This document shows positions 24,516-36,499 of a DNA stretch of 64,000 nt, piece by piece (position 1 is the stretch's first letter; each line of letters begins with the position of its first letter). Source of the stretch: Paguma larvata (Eukaryota; Chordata; Mammalia; Carnivora; Viverridae). The stretch covers positions 1,364,001 through 1,428,000 of the forward strand of contig CM057844.1 in NCBI GenBank assembly GCA_030068075.1, in the 5' to 3' direction. The position numbers and the translations under genes were made by a program. The notes beneath the pieces are model-generated. The model was not told the DNA's origin. It made no database searches and saw only the letters and a list, made by a program, of their open reading frames with translations.

Positions 24516-25246
24516 TGTCCCAGGCACATGTCCCCGCCAAGCTGCTGTGACTTGGTTTCCCTTCCTCTCTGCCTCTCTCTATGTCCCAAATGCCACAAGA
24601 AAATCCCATCCTTTCAGGCTCATAGGCAAAGCATAACTAGTATTTTAGGTGAAATAACTCTCTATAAATAAAAATCAAGAAGCCACCAACTTTTTCTAAA
24701 GTACTCAAAGGAGACTATAATCTGTGTGCTTTTCATTCAGGCATGGAAACAAATAGATCCCCCCAAAAGAACCAGACACAACAGAAGAATTCCTCTTTGC
24801 TCTCCACCCCAGTCATTACTAGGAACAAAATAGAAAGAATCCAATCACATTAAAAGCCTGGAGCCCCAAATTAACCCCATGGTTGTCACTTGACAGCCTG
24901 TGTTCTCAGGCTCCTGGCTGCCCTACCTCTCTCCCTGCCACCCCTCTGCCATTATTTATGGGCAGAGGTGCAATGGACCCACCTTTGGGTACTGTGTTTA
25001 TATCCTGCCAACTACATGAACCAGGGACTCAGATGCACCCAAGGCAGGGGGTGCTGCTTGGTGAAGACATGTAACATGCCATGAGGCTTTTTAACAGTCC
25101 AAGGGCTATGGACAGAAAATCTCATCCTTGACTAGGTGCATACAGCTGTCTGTGTCCCAAGTGGTATCCACTGGCTTGCTGCCTGCCAGGCTACCCAGTG
25201 GGAAGCCCAGAGTAGCAGTGATGTTCACAGTGATGGGTTTTACTGC
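24516..25246. other. Unassigned sequence
   Basis: No feature supported apart from the start of the TG-rich tract at its right edge. Confidence 0.5.
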
Positions 25247-25248
25247 TC

Positions 25249-25285
<37 letters not shown>

Positions 25286-25405
25286 ATCCATGTGAGTGTT
25301 AATGTGTGTGTTCATGTCTCTGTGTGTGAGTAGATGTGTCTGTGTCTGTGTGTTGGTATATGAGTGCCCATGTAAACATGTGTGTGCATATGTGTCCCTA
25401 TGTAT
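25247..25405. repeat. (TG)n tract with degenerate TG/CATG extension
   Basis: About 18 TG units (to 25284) are followed by a roughly 120-bp decaying TG-rich region with repeated atgtgtg and tgtctgtg units. Open frames translating to Val/Cys repeats come from the dinucleotide alone. Confidence 0.95.
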
Positions 25406-26679
25406 CTATACAAAGGAATGCGGATGGGAAGGTGACCTCCATATGTCGAGGATATTGTCTCAGAAAAGAAGCTGGACATCCAGTTCTAGGTCAGGGCACC
25501 TGCAGGAATCTCAGCCACCACAGGCAGCTTAGACTTGCCAAGATCACAAACAGGGCTGAGTCATTGCAGGGGAAATGAGGACTAAGACAAAAAAGCTTTT
25601 TTCATACTACAGGGGGAACATCCTGACCCAAGGATCAATGCCCCATTCTAGACCAACAAAGCAATTCCAACTTTTTATCCCAGAGCCCAGTCATCCCTTG
25701 GCACAGGTCTGGTATTAAGGGCAGTGGAAAGTCCAGGGGTGATGTTCTAGCTGAGAATCCTGGTGGAGTCTTATTCTATATTTACCTCCTATTCTGCAAA
25801 ACATCCACACCTTGGTCCCACTTAGCTCATTGATATGACACCCTGGGCCTACCTGAGGAATAGAAAGCTCTCAGCAAAGGCTGCATAAATGGAGATTCAT
25901 TTTCCAAAACTTGTGCAGTGCATAGGAGAGGGCTCCTTGCACCCATGTCTATAGGTCCTAGGATAGAGAAAGCCTGCCCCTTTTCAGCTTGTTGCTGGAG
26001 TTCTGGGGATGTTCTGGAGCCTCAAGAAGGGCTCAAGGTGGTAATTTATCATCACCCTGCTCAAGTGCTTGTCCATCTGGTCTACCTTATTCTCAACACA
26101 CCACCAGGCAGTGTGAACTGCAGTTATGTGACAGTGGACATTAAGCATGGACAAGAAGAATGGTTACTCCACAAGGCATTCTTTTAAGCACTGTGCGGAT
26201 AGGAAGGATAAGAAATGTCTGTTTGTTTTGGTTGTCCAGTTCAGTGTGAATGCAGCAGCTTGCATGGTCCCAGCTTGGCTGGTGGGTGAGGTCCAAACAT
26301 GTGAGTTTGAGTTGTGCAGGCTTTGTAGAGCTTGGACTCAGAATGGGTGCAGTACCTCCTCACCCCATTTCACTGTGTTGGTCAAAGTCAGAATATACAG
26401 CCATCCAGATTCAAGCAGAGAGAAATGGAGTCTTCATGATGGGAGGTGTGAGTGTATTACAGTGCAAAGCAGGATATGTGGGGAGATGAGAGGACTCACT
26501 GCAGCCCATTTTTGCAATCTACCACACCTCACAAGGGCAAAATATTACAGAGGGAATAAGATAGGGAGGGGAGGTTGGCATGTGTATATTCATGCAAGCA
26601 CACACACATATACATGGACATGTGCATGAATCCAGATATATGCATAAACATACCCATATAGGCAGATACATATTCTATT
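25406..26679. other. Unassigned sequence
   Basis: The 26147-26629 frame (160 codons) is among the longer ones but has no recognised domain, and the region has no CpG enrichment or clean exon boundaries. At 26503-26530 a short block, 'ccatttttgcaatctaccacacc', resembles the edge of the LTR at 54480-55008. Confidence 0.45.
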
Positions 26680-26832
26680 AGCCCCATCTAGTATGCTAGG
26701 CCCTCTGCAAACTTCACATTGTTTGAGATAACAGCACTTGTCTCCAATTTAGAAGTGAAGAAACTAGAGCATAGATGTTAAATAGCTCAGGAGAGTCATG
26801 GACTTGTACCTTCAGAGCCTGGGTTGTGACCA
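26680..26832 (+). mobile_element. MIR SINE
   Basis: 'agtatgctaggccctctgcaaacttcaca' then 'tctccaatttagaagtgaagaaactagagc' and 'ttcagagcctgggttgtgaccat' follow MIR order. Diverged. Confidence 0.65.
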
Positions 26833-27207
26833 TGTCTCCTTGCAACATTTACCCAAATAAACCTAAGGACACAGTAGTCACCAACTCTTGCATTTGTTTT
26901 ATACCTGTGAAGATTTAAATGAAAAGGACACTGAGATTTCATTTTTATTATGTATTACATAAGACAAATGTTAAGCATATTATATTTCTTGACCCCAAAT
27001 CCAGGTTATGTAAGTTTATTTAAGACAAGTAAAACCATATGTAAGAGTCGTCTGCAAGCTTACACTGTTGGCATCTCCAGCTGAACAGCTGCTACCCTCC
27101 CTTGGCTCAGATCAGGGACAATAGAAGTAGCCCTTCTTCTATGCTCCAAATACCTCTATTTTTTTCCCCGACTCACTCCCACCACCTTAGCTCCTTGCTA
27201 CCTGACT
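26833..27207. other. Unassigned sequence with a 39-bp internal paralogue
   Basis: 27072-27110 is repeated with four mismatches at 28159-28197. No family assigned. Confidence 0.5.
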
Positions 27208-27368
27208 GCTTAAAGTGCAGCCCAGGAACCAGCAGCATTGTCATCACCTGGCACAGAAATGCAGACTTGCAGACTCCAGCACAGACCTGCAGAGCCAGGA
27301 TCTGTATGTCTGCAAACTCCCAGGTGTTTTGTGCATGTATTAGTTTGAGGAGCACAGTTTTAACAGAT
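27208..27368 (-). mobile_element. MER5A-type hAT-Charlie MITE
   Basis: 'aaagtgcagcccaggaaccagcagcattgtcatcacctgg', 'agaaatgcagacttgcagac', 'gagccaggatctgtatgt', 'agtttgaggagcacag' follow the MER5A consensus order in reverse orientation. The element is a non-autonomous DNA-transposon relic. Confidence 0.72.
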
Positions 27369-28353
27369 GTTTCAGTAAGCAAAAGTGACTCTGCTGCTCC
27401 TTTAATATTATTGACCCAACTCAATTTATATTCTTTACATGATTTACATGCAAACCAATTTTTCAATATTCTCAGGTGAATCTACTGTGCAGTCAAGTAT
27501 GAACACCACCTGGACCTAGGCTACTCAGAGTGAGGCAACAGCATGAGCTAGGGACATGGTGTAGGTTCAGGCTCCCCCACTTCAGCTCCCTTCCTCAGAA
27601 CCTGCACTTTGCCAGTGCCCTAGATGTGCTCACTCAAGCTGAGAAGTTCTGCTTGGCCTCAATCCAGGTCCTCTGCTTGGCTTCCCCAACCCAAGCTCAA
27701 GGTTTGCCACTTCTCTGCCATCCCTCCCACACACATTATATACAATTTCAGAGTCACCAGCAAACTAGTAATTGTCGTTTTGTGTTCACAAACACACATG
27801 TTCTGGACTTCCCATCTTACATCTATCCCATAATGTGCCTTGGGGTGGGTGACAATCACAGGCTGAGTGGAGAATGTACCCTAGGATATCACCTTTTCCC
27901 ACCTTCACTTGAAGGCGAGAAAAATTAATTCCTCACCCTTACCCCAGGCATTCTTTTAACCAAGAATGGCTGCAGACACACTCTAGCCAAAGAAAACTGT
28001 GGACAAATGTCTCAGTGGGCTCTGGCCACCTCTCCCACTTAATGCCTTGATTTCAGATGTGATGTCTTGGGCTCCAGCAGCCATCTGGGGCCCAGGAGGA
28101 TGGCAGAGCTGCAGCCCTAAATGCACTGAGTTGCTGAGTCAGTGCCTCCCGTCTCCAGCATCTTCAGCTGAACAACTGCCACCCTCCCTTGGCTCGGGCC
28201 AAACAGCCAAAGCAGTCCTCCTCTCGTAGGCTGGTAGCACGTCAGAGTAAGAAACCCCAGTGTTCAGCTCCTGAGTCCCTGCTTTTCTGTTATTCTTGCT
28301 GTCTCAGTTTGTGAAAGTGGCTTAAAGAAACCTCACTTAAAATAGGGTCAAGA
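27369..28353. other. Unassigned sequence
   Basis: Contains the second copy (28159-28197) of the 39-bp segment found at 27072. No gene supported. The 27530-27928 frame has no recognisable product. Confidence 0.45.
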
Positions 28354-29285
28354 GAAAGGCAGCCTAATGTAATGGGAGGAGATACTTGCAAAAGACATCT
28401 GATAAAGTGTTAGTATTCAAAACATATAATGAACTTCCCAAATTCAACACCCCAAAAACAAATAATCCAATTTAAATATGGGAAGGCCACATGAATAGAC
28501 ATTTTTCCAAAGAAGACATCCAGATGGCCAACAGACACATGAAAAGATATTCAACATCACTTATCATCAGGGAAATGCAAATCAAAACTACAATGAGATA
28601 CCACCTCACACCTGTCAGAATAGCTAAAATCAAAAATACAAGAAACAAGTGTTGATGAGGATGTGGAAAAAAAGGAACCCTCACACACAGTTGGTGGGAA
28701 TGCAAACTGGTGCAACTACTGTGGAAACCAGTATGGAGGTTTCTCAAAATATTAAAAATAAAAGTGCCCTATGATCCAGTAATCACATAACTGGGTATTT
28801 ACCCACAAAATACAAAAACACTAATTCAAAGTGATATATGCACCTCTATATTTATTCAGCATTATTTATGGTAGCCAAATTATGGAAGCAGCCCAAGTGT
28901 CCATTAGGAGATGAATGGATAAAGAAGATATAGTATATATATGCAATGGCATATTATCCAGCCATAAAAAAATAATGAAATCTGCCATTTTCAATGACAT
29001 AGATGGAGCCAGAGAGTATTATGCTAAATGAAATAAGTTTGAGAAAGACAAATACCATATGATTTCACTCATATGTAGAATTTAAAAAACAAAACAAATG
29101 AGCAAAAGCAAAAAATAAAGAACAAACCAAGAGACACTTAACTATAAAGAACAGACTGATGATTACCAGAGGGAAGGGGAGTAGAGAGATGGTGAAATAA
29201 GTTATAGGGATTAAACAGTACACTTATCATAATGAAAAATTAAATTACATTAAATTAAATTAAATCTAAAAAGTAAAAAAAAATT
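28354..29285 (+). mobile_element. Older carnivore L1, 5'-truncated
   Basis: Covers the ORF2 C-terminal region and 3' UTR: 'gaatagacatttttccaaagaagacat', 'atcagggaaatgcaaatcaaaac', 'ttggtgggaatgcaaactggtgcaac', 'aagtgtccattaggagatgaatggataaag'. It ends in an AT-rich tail with A8 near 29278-29285. It lacks the G-rich felid L1 3' UTR, so it belongs to an older subfamily than the copy at 6651. Many stops. Confidence 0.9.
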
Positions 29286-29790
29286 GCAGACTGGCCACAT
29301 TATTCTAATAAATGGTAGCATAATCATAATTCTATCAGAACTTGCAAATAGATGATCATTTGTACAATATTCTCTTTCTTTGTGAAAAACGCACACAATA
29401 GGAACAAACCAACTGACAATAATATGGTTTTCTAGGCAAAGCCTAGGATAAGTTAGAGAATCATAGCATGTTGCTTGACCAGCCAGTCTTCTACCTCTTC
29501 AGAGCTTCAATACAGTAAGTGATAATGTCTATCATAACAAGCCAAACATAATGCAAGACAGTCAGTGTTTTCTGAACTGCCATTATATTAGGAATCATTT
29601 TAGTTTAGTTGTATTTAATTGTTTCCTAGTGGTTATTAACTAGATTCCAGATAAATAAATACTTGTTCACTGTACAAAAGTATAGAGAACTACTTTATAA
29701 TTCTAATGAAGTAATATACTACTTGCATGCTGACTGACAACCTACAGGGCAACTACCAGAATGCATGCCATCACAAAAAATAAAAAAGAA
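29286..29790. other. Unassigned sequence
   Basis: A+T-rich, no feature supported. Confidence 0.5.
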
Positions 29791-29799
29791 TTAAAAATA

Positions 29800-30197
29800 A
29801 AATAGAACCGAGAGGTCAGAAAGGGGAGCATACATGCCCTCACACTCCTCAACTGCAGGCCCCAGGAGGAAGGTACCTTGCATTTTCCATCAGGAAGAAG
29901 TCTACTTTACTAGATTCAGAAGGTGTAGGGAAGAATTTCTCTTTGCCCAGGAACAGTCCAGCCAATGAGAAATCATCGCCACCCTAAATTCACATTCCTT
30001 CCATGGACTTTTATTAAAGCAGTCCCTCCCAACTTCCTCCTTTTTCTCTACAAAGTAATGGCTCCTCTCCTTTGTTCTTCAGACTTGCCTTTAGTTTAGT
30101 CACAGCCTGCATCTTTCAAATTGCAATTTTTCTGCCATTCTGAAATAAACCTATTTTGCTGGTAAAACAACTGACTGTCTTATTTTCAAGCTTGACA
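29800..30197 (+). mobile_element. ERV1-like solo LTR, left border uncertain
   Basis: LTR-type architecture in sense orientation: CCAAT box (29962-29966), TATA-like ttattaaa (30011-30018), and AATAAA (30144-30149) about 130 bp later followed by 'cctattttgctgg' and an end reading ...cttgaca at 30197. This order is typical of gammaretrovirus-like LTRs. No internal retroviral sequence follows. No TSD was identified. Confidence 0.5.
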
Positions 30198-30769
30198 ATT
30201 TCTAACCTGTGTACTCATACAGTTGCATAAAGAGGTCTTTGTATTTTGCACGTAAAAAAAAAGACAAAAAAAAAAAAGGTTGAAAAGCAAAAAGGTAGAT
30301 CCAAATCAGCTTTGCCACTGATTTCTGTGTAAATCTAGAGAAGCTATTAGACATACAAGGACATGAAACTTCTAATTCTTTTCTCACCTTTTCCTTCCAT
30401 CTCTTGAGTGAAAATACTGGAGAATGATGGGATTGAACAAAATTTCTAATACCTAGAATTCACTTACATAATAACTAATGCACCATATAACAATGGTGCA
30501 ATACTGGTGCTATTAACCTATACCCTAGTTTCTGACTATGGACCTAATAGAGCATCACCCTATAGAATATACTTTTGATGTATAATTTGACACACTAGGA
30601 ATTTATGTTGATACTGGAAAATAAGTAATGAGCTGTGAAAGAACCCACATACTAAAAAGATGGATCTGGATAATTTGCTGTTGAGAAAAGGTCCCACTTT
30701 TATCTGTGATCTAAAGAACTACAACGTAGTTTGCTTTTCAGTATTTGTGTCAGATCATATTTTCCAAAG

Positions 30770-31235
30770 GTGGACATAACAGTATTTCCCATCCACAGTT
30801 ATTTCACAATGTGGCCTTAGTACTCCTGTCACTGGGAGGTGGGAGCCCTATCTCCAAGGAGGGCTGTGACTCACGTGTAATTGATGAAATGTGATGGGAG
30901 TGCCATTACCTGCCTGAGGTTACATCAGTAAAGTCTACATGAGTTGGAACCCTGAGCAGTCAGTGAGGAAGTCCAACAGCTTGAGGCCACCATTCTGCAA
31001 GGAAGCCCAATGCAATCGAGTTCCCAGGGCTGCCCAGCTGACCTCCAGCTGCCCAAATTCCCCAATCTCCCAGCTCTAGATACCCTGTTTGCACTCTAAC
31101 AACAGACCAGAGTTGGATGTAACCAGCTGTCCTCTCCCAAAACTGTCAACTCTCAGAAACTGTGAGCATTTTATGGTGGTAAGTTTTGGGGCAATATGCA
31201 CACAGCAACAGAGAACCACAGCTGTTTGTAAGTTA
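30770..31235 (+). mobile_element. MLT1-like MaLR LTR
   Basis: Ends with 'cagaaactgtgagcattttatggtggtaagttttggggcaatatgcacacagcaacagagaacca', the characteristic MaLR 3' end block, preceded by 'ccaaggagggctgtgactc'-type sequence. Subfamily and left end are uncertain. Confidence 0.55.
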
Positions 31236-31314
31236 ATTTGACTGTCTACATTTTCCCATCCAGTCCTCTAGACCTCAATAAACACCATTGGCGCAGATTA
31301 GGTTTTGAGGCCAT

Positions 31315-31640
31315 GCAGAAATGCCATATCTGATCTCTGACCCTTATCCTGAACTCTCTGCCTGGAAGATCCCTTCTTTCTACTCCTCTGGTCTAACACT
31401 TCCACCCTTAGGGTGTCCCCACCCCCTCACTCTGACTGAGGTATTTTTCCAAGCCCACAGCCTCTTTACCCAACCCACCCGTATCCTCTCCCTTGCAGGC
31501 ATTAGAGCAAGTAAAGCCCCACCCCATCAGACAAGCCCTTGAGGGTACAGTGAAGGTCCCCAGATTTTCCTCTCTTCTTTCTGACATCCAACACAAGGCA
31601 GAGCACATGGTGGGCACTTGAGATATGTTGAATGAACTAC
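31315..31640 (+). mobile_element. L2 3' end
   Basis: 'gatctctgacccttatcctgaactctctgcctggaag' ... 'aggcagagcacatggtgggcacttgagatatgttgaatgaa' is the L2 ORF end and 3' terminus in sense orientation. Confidence 0.72.
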
Positions 31641-32194
31641 TTCTAAAGAATCTACACTGTCATGGGGGATAAAGCCATGGGGGAGGGCTTGCAAGGGCAT
31701 GCACAGAGGAGAGGGTGGGAACTCACTCAAGCTGGGGATGCTGAGTGGAGAACAGAAGGGCTTTGTCAGAGGAGGGTATGGGGTTGAGAGGAATGCCAAA
31801 CATGGACTGAGCACCCCCTAGTGTGTGCCAGGCTCCAGACACAGAATGAAGGAATACAAAATAGTTAAAGAATAAAGCAACATCTTTTCTAATTTTTTAG
31901 TTTTTTCTAACTCAAACAGTAATAATTGATCAACAAGAACATGAGAAAATACATAAGGAAAGAAAATCTGCTTATAATGTTGGGGTCTCTTCTCTAGTCT
32001 TCCCTAAACACACATGCATTTTTCTCCCTCTGTGTATAAGTACATGTGGTTTTGAGTCTTGCTTTGTCACTGTAACCTGAACATGCATCACTGGCTCTGC
32101 ACAAACACCCTTTACTCCACTCCTAGGATGCTCCAGGTTTCTCACTTCCCCCAAAGTGTGTATGAGCATGTAACTAAAAAACTATATCCAGACC
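31641..32194. other. Unassigned sequence
   Basis: 31795-31850 has a weak resemblance to a reversed L2 end ('ctgagcaccccctagtgtgtgccaggc'). Nothing else supported. Confidence 0.4.
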
Positions 32195-33215
32195 TCTGAT
32201 AGTTTCTATAGGATAGATTTTTGTTTAATTTTTTATTGCAAAAGCAACATGTTTACTTTTATAAATTTAAGCCATACCAATGTATAAAGTAAAAAAACAT
32301 GAAAGTTCCTACTTCTGCCCTATTCCTCATAGCTATGTACTATTAATAATTTGGGGAAGAGCCTTCCAGCAATTTTTGAATGCTTATACAAACCATACCC
32401 GCCCCCACAAACACAGCATAACAATTCACATAATTTTATCATATTTTCTCTATCTATCTTCATTAGCTTGTCATGCACATGTATCCGCATACATACATAT
32501 CAGGCATGGCCCTGGTCAATGAATCAAGTATAGAGTTTATCTTATTATTTAATGGAAGAATGGCATTATTTTACATGATATTTAATCGCTTCATGACAAG
32601 CATTTAGGTTTTTATTTCCTGATATTTCATTACTTCAGGTGTAGATGCACATATTTTCCAAGTACCTTAGAACCGCAGCTTAATGGATTCATGTATGGGG
32701 TCCAGGAGGTAACAGAGGGACCTGGATAAACATGTGACAATAGCTTTTGAGACAAGGGTTGACTTAGCTCTTCTGCACAGAGAATCAGAGAGCCCATGTT
32801 TTCTTTGGGCATCCTTACTGACATGAGTGGCACCATCTTTGAAACTATGCAATCGTTTTGGAAGTAAGATGTGTCTTCCCAAACTCAATTTTCACAATTA
32901 TAAGTAAGAATAAACACTTTTGCATATATTTATATATTAGTCATTCCTATTTCTTCTCAACTTTTTCTCCATGACATGTGCTCAGTTTTCAGTGAAGTTG
33001 TTTTGTTTCTCATTGCTTATTCTGCAAGGAGTAAGCATTTGTTAAATTTGTCACAAATGTTTATTTCCAGGTTATTTTATGCTTTTTAATTTTGCTCACA
33101 GTGTTTATTGCACTGAGTGAGTAACATATATTGGTTATTCTTTATCCACATTATTCTCATTTGGAAATGCTGCTAAGACATTCAACTGTAAGTTGAATTT
33201 ATTTATGCTTTTTAT
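32195..33215 (-). mobile_element. Old L1M-type LINE, reverse orientation
   Basis: Starts with 'ttttttattgcaaaagcaacatg' and continues through 'gaaagttcctacttctgccctatt', 'cttccagcaatttttgaatgcttatac' and 'acaagcatttaggtttttat'. This is the complement of an L1M 3' UTR and the ORF2 end. Heavily diverged, ends approximate. Confidence 0.5.
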
Positions 33216-33419
33216 ATTTATTTATTGATGCTTCTCTTTTTATATTCATTCAGAAACTTTCATTATGCGGAGAGATATAATTTGACTGTATATCCAAACA
33301 GCCAACTTCCTAAATGCCAGATGCTGACCAATCCGGCTCTTTCCAATTGCCATGCTGCCTTTACCAATACAATAAGCTCTTGGGATCAGAATCTATTTCA
33401 GAATTCTCTATCTTATCTA

Positions 33420-33900
33420 CTATGGCAGACTGAATGAGGTCACAAATTCTTTGATACGTCTCCCTTTAGGAAGTTGGATCTAATTTGCTTCTCCTTTAAC
33501 AGGGTCTAGTTCAGAAACTCACCTGTAACCAACAAAATGGAGTTGGGCTGAATAAGCCTCTACTCTGTCTGTGCTTCATTCTTGCTCTTTTGGAGTACCA
33601 GCTAGGGCACACGAAATCTGTCTGCCCTGAGTCTGCCATGTTGTGAGGAAGCTCCAGGGAAAAGCTAGGCATATACATTCCAGGTGACAGTCCCAGCTGG
33701 GATCAGTCTTAAGTGAGCCCAGGCACCTGCAATATAGAGTGAAGAAGCCCCAGTGACTCCAGCCCAGTCATTAGTCTTCAGAGCTAAAGCCCCAAACATT
33801 ATGGAGCAGATAATGTGCATTGCCTTCTCTGAATTTCCAGTCCACATATTCATGAGCACTAAGTTCTGGGGCAGTTTGTTATGAACAATAAATAACTAGA
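33420..33900 (+). mobile_element. MLT1-like MaLR LTR
   Basis: Begins near 'ctactatggcagactgaatgaggtc' and contains 'gccatgttgtgaggaagctcc', and ends with 'cagtccacatattcatgagcactaagttctggggcagtttgttatgaacaataaataactaga'. That is the MaLR end block in sense orientation. Confidence 0.62.
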
Positions 33901-33934
33901 TATTTGTTAGGAATTAAAACCTTAGAGCTCCGAT

Positions 33935-34255
33935 GAATGTGAAGTTGTTTTTATTGTGATAAAGATGTAACATAGGTGCAGTTGGGTGGCTCAGTCAGTT
34001 AAGTGTCCAACTCTTGATTTCGGCTCAGGTCATGATCTCACGATTCATGAGTTTGAGCCCTGTGTTGGTCTCTGTGCCGATGGCCTGCTTGGGATCCTCT
34101 CTCCCCCTCTCTCTATGCTCCTCGCCTGCTCTCTCTCTCAAAATAAATAAAACAAACATTAAAACAAGACATAACGCAAAATTTATCATCCTAACCATTT
34201 TCATGTGTATAGTTCAATAGTGTTATATTCACGTTGTGAAACACTTTTCCATAAT
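33935..34255 (-). mobile_element. L1M 3' UTR fragment, reverse, hosting a SINE
   Basis: 'tttttattgtgataaagatgtaacata' and, after the SINE, 'aaatttatcatcctaaccattttcatgtgtatagttcaatagtgttatattcacgttgtg' are one L1M 3' block in reverse, split by the SINE at 33972-34165. Confidence 0.7.
33972..34165 (+). mobile_element. SINEC_Fc-like SINE
   Basis: ataggtgcagttgggtggct start, CAGGTCATGATCTCACGA box, CT-rich body and an AAATAAATAAAACAAACATT tail. TSD aagatgtaac (33962-33971) versus aagacataac (34166-34175), 8 of 10 identical. Confidence 0.93.
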
Positions 34256-34327
34256 TTATTTTTTAGCACTGACCCCCCTTCACTTCCCATGCCCAACTTT
34301 CTTCTCTACTCTATCTTTTATTTGTAT

Positions 34328-34460
34328 TTTGCAGTAACTCCATAAAGTAGGTAGCTAGGCATCCTCTCCATTTTACAGGTGAGAAAGCACCAGAGTCAAT
34401 GTCCTAATCTTGTCCCCTGGGATCTTAAGTGACAGGCATCTGGATCATCTGGTACCAGAG
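34328..34460 (+). mobile_element. Possible MIR fragment
   Basis: 'agtaactccataaagtaggtagc ... ctccattttacaggtgagaaagcacc' resembles the MIR centre. Weak match. Confidence 0.4.
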
Positions 34461-35063
34461 ATACCACAGATCTTGCCCTGAGATGGAGTAATCATGTGCA
34501 TGAGAAGCATCCAAACAACTAGTCTCACCATCGTGGATATTTAAATTGAGATATAATTGACATATGACATTGTGTCATATGTTTCGGGTATATAACATAA
34601 TGATTCGATATTTGTATTTATTGTAAAATGATCACCTTAGTAAGTCTAGTTAACATCCATCACCATGCATAGTTGCACTTTATTTTCTTGTGATGAGAAC
34701 TTTTAAGATCTCTTAGCAACTTTCAAAGATTCAACATGGTATTACTAACTAGCCACCATGCTGTACATTACATCGCAGGACTATTGATTTTATAATTGGA
34801 ACTTTTTACTTTTTGACCCTCTTCAACCATTTACTGCACTCCCCTCTCCCCTCTTCTGGCAACCACTAATCTGTTTTCAGCACCTACAAGTTCAGTGTTT
34901 GTTTGCTTAGTGAGTTTAATTTTTTTGTTTGTTTTTGTTTTTAGATTTCACATGAGTGAGATCATACAGTATTTTTCTTATTCCACCTAGCATAATTCTC
35001 TCAAGTTTCATCCAAGTTATCACAAATGGCAGGATTTCCTTTTCTCATGGCTGAATCATATTC

Positions 35064-35065
<2 letters not shown>

Positions 35066-35100
<35 letters not shown>
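35066..35100. repeat. (GT)n microsatellite in L1
   Basis: About 17 GT units inside the reverse-oriented L1, expanded from the conserved 'ccattgtgtg' spot of the L1 3' region. Confidence 0.96.
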
Positions 35101-35101
<1 letters not shown>

Positions 35102-36451
35102 CAAATTCTCTATCCATTCATTCACTGATGGACACTTAGGTTGTTTCTATGTCCTGGCTATTGTCAATAATGCTTAAATGCAAATGGGGTGCATATATCT
35201 TTTTGAGTTATAACCCAACTCATTTTCTTTGGAAAAATACCCAGAAATGGAATTGGTGTATTATATGGTGGTTCTATTTTTTATTTTTTATTTTTGTACT
35301 GCTTCTATAGTAGTTGCACTAATTTACATTCCCACCAATAGTGCACAAGGGGTCTCTTCTCCACATGCTTATTTCTTATTTTCGTTTTTGTTTTTGGTAA
35401 TGGCAATTCTATCAGGTGTGAGGTGACATCTCTTTATGAATTTGATTTATATTTTCCTGATGATTAGTGATGTTGAGCAATTTTTCATGTACCTGTTTCT
35501 ATTGAGTTGTGTGAGTCCTTTATATATTCTAGGTATTAACCCCTTATCAGATGTATGATTTACAAACAGTCTCTCCCATTTGATAGGTTTCTTTTTCATT
35601 TTGTTGATGATTTTCTTTACTGTGAAGAAGCTTTTATGTTTGATCTAGTTCCACTTATTAACATTTGTTTTTGTTGACTTTGCTTTTGGTGTCAAATCCA
35701 AAAATCATTGTCAAGGCCAATGTCAAGGAGGTGACTACCTATATCTTATTCTAGAAATGTTAAAACTTCAAGTCTTATGTTCACATCTTTTGCCCATTTT
35801 GAGTTAATTCCTCTACAGTGGTCTAGTTTTCCCAACATCACCTACTGAAGAGGTAGTTCTTTCACCATTATATATTCTTAGTTCCTTTGTCATAATTAAT
35901 GGATGAAATATTTATTTCTCTGCTCTCTATTCTGTTCCATTGATCTAACATCTTTTTGTACCAATATCATACTGTTTTAATTATTATAGCTTTGTAATAG
36001 TGCTTGAAATCAGGAAGCGTGATGTCTCCATTTTTGTTCCTTTCTCAAGATTGCTTTAGCTATCCAGGGCCTTTTGTAGTTCCATAGAAATTTTAGGATT
36101 GTTTGTTCTCTATGTGAAAAATGCCATTGGAATTTTGATAGGGAGTGCATTGAATCTGTAGATTTCTTTGTGTAGTATAGACATTTTAACAATACTAATT
36201 CTTTCAATCCATGTGCACAGAGTATCTTTCTATTTATTTGTGCCTTCTTCAGTTTCTATCTTCAACGTTTTATAGTTTTCAGTGTACAGGTCTTTCACCT
36301 CCTTGGTTAAATTTATTCATAGGTATTTTATCCTTTTCTATGCAATTGTAAATCAACTTTTTTATTAATTTCTATTTCTGATAGTTTGTTATTAGTGTAT
36401 AGAAAAGCAACAGATTTTTGTATATCAATTTTTATATCCTACAGCTTTACT

Positions 36452-36499
36452 GATTGTGTGTATGTGTGCATGTGTGTGTATGTGTGTATGTGTGTGTAG
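36452..36499. repeat. Degenerate GT-rich tract
   Basis: Alternating gtgtgtatgtgtgcatgtgtg units inside the L1 ORF2 complement. Confidence 0.85.

Noticed and set aside
25136..25333. Cys/Val-repeat frame resembling a low-complexity peptide
   Set aside because: It is the translation of a (TG)n microsatellite.
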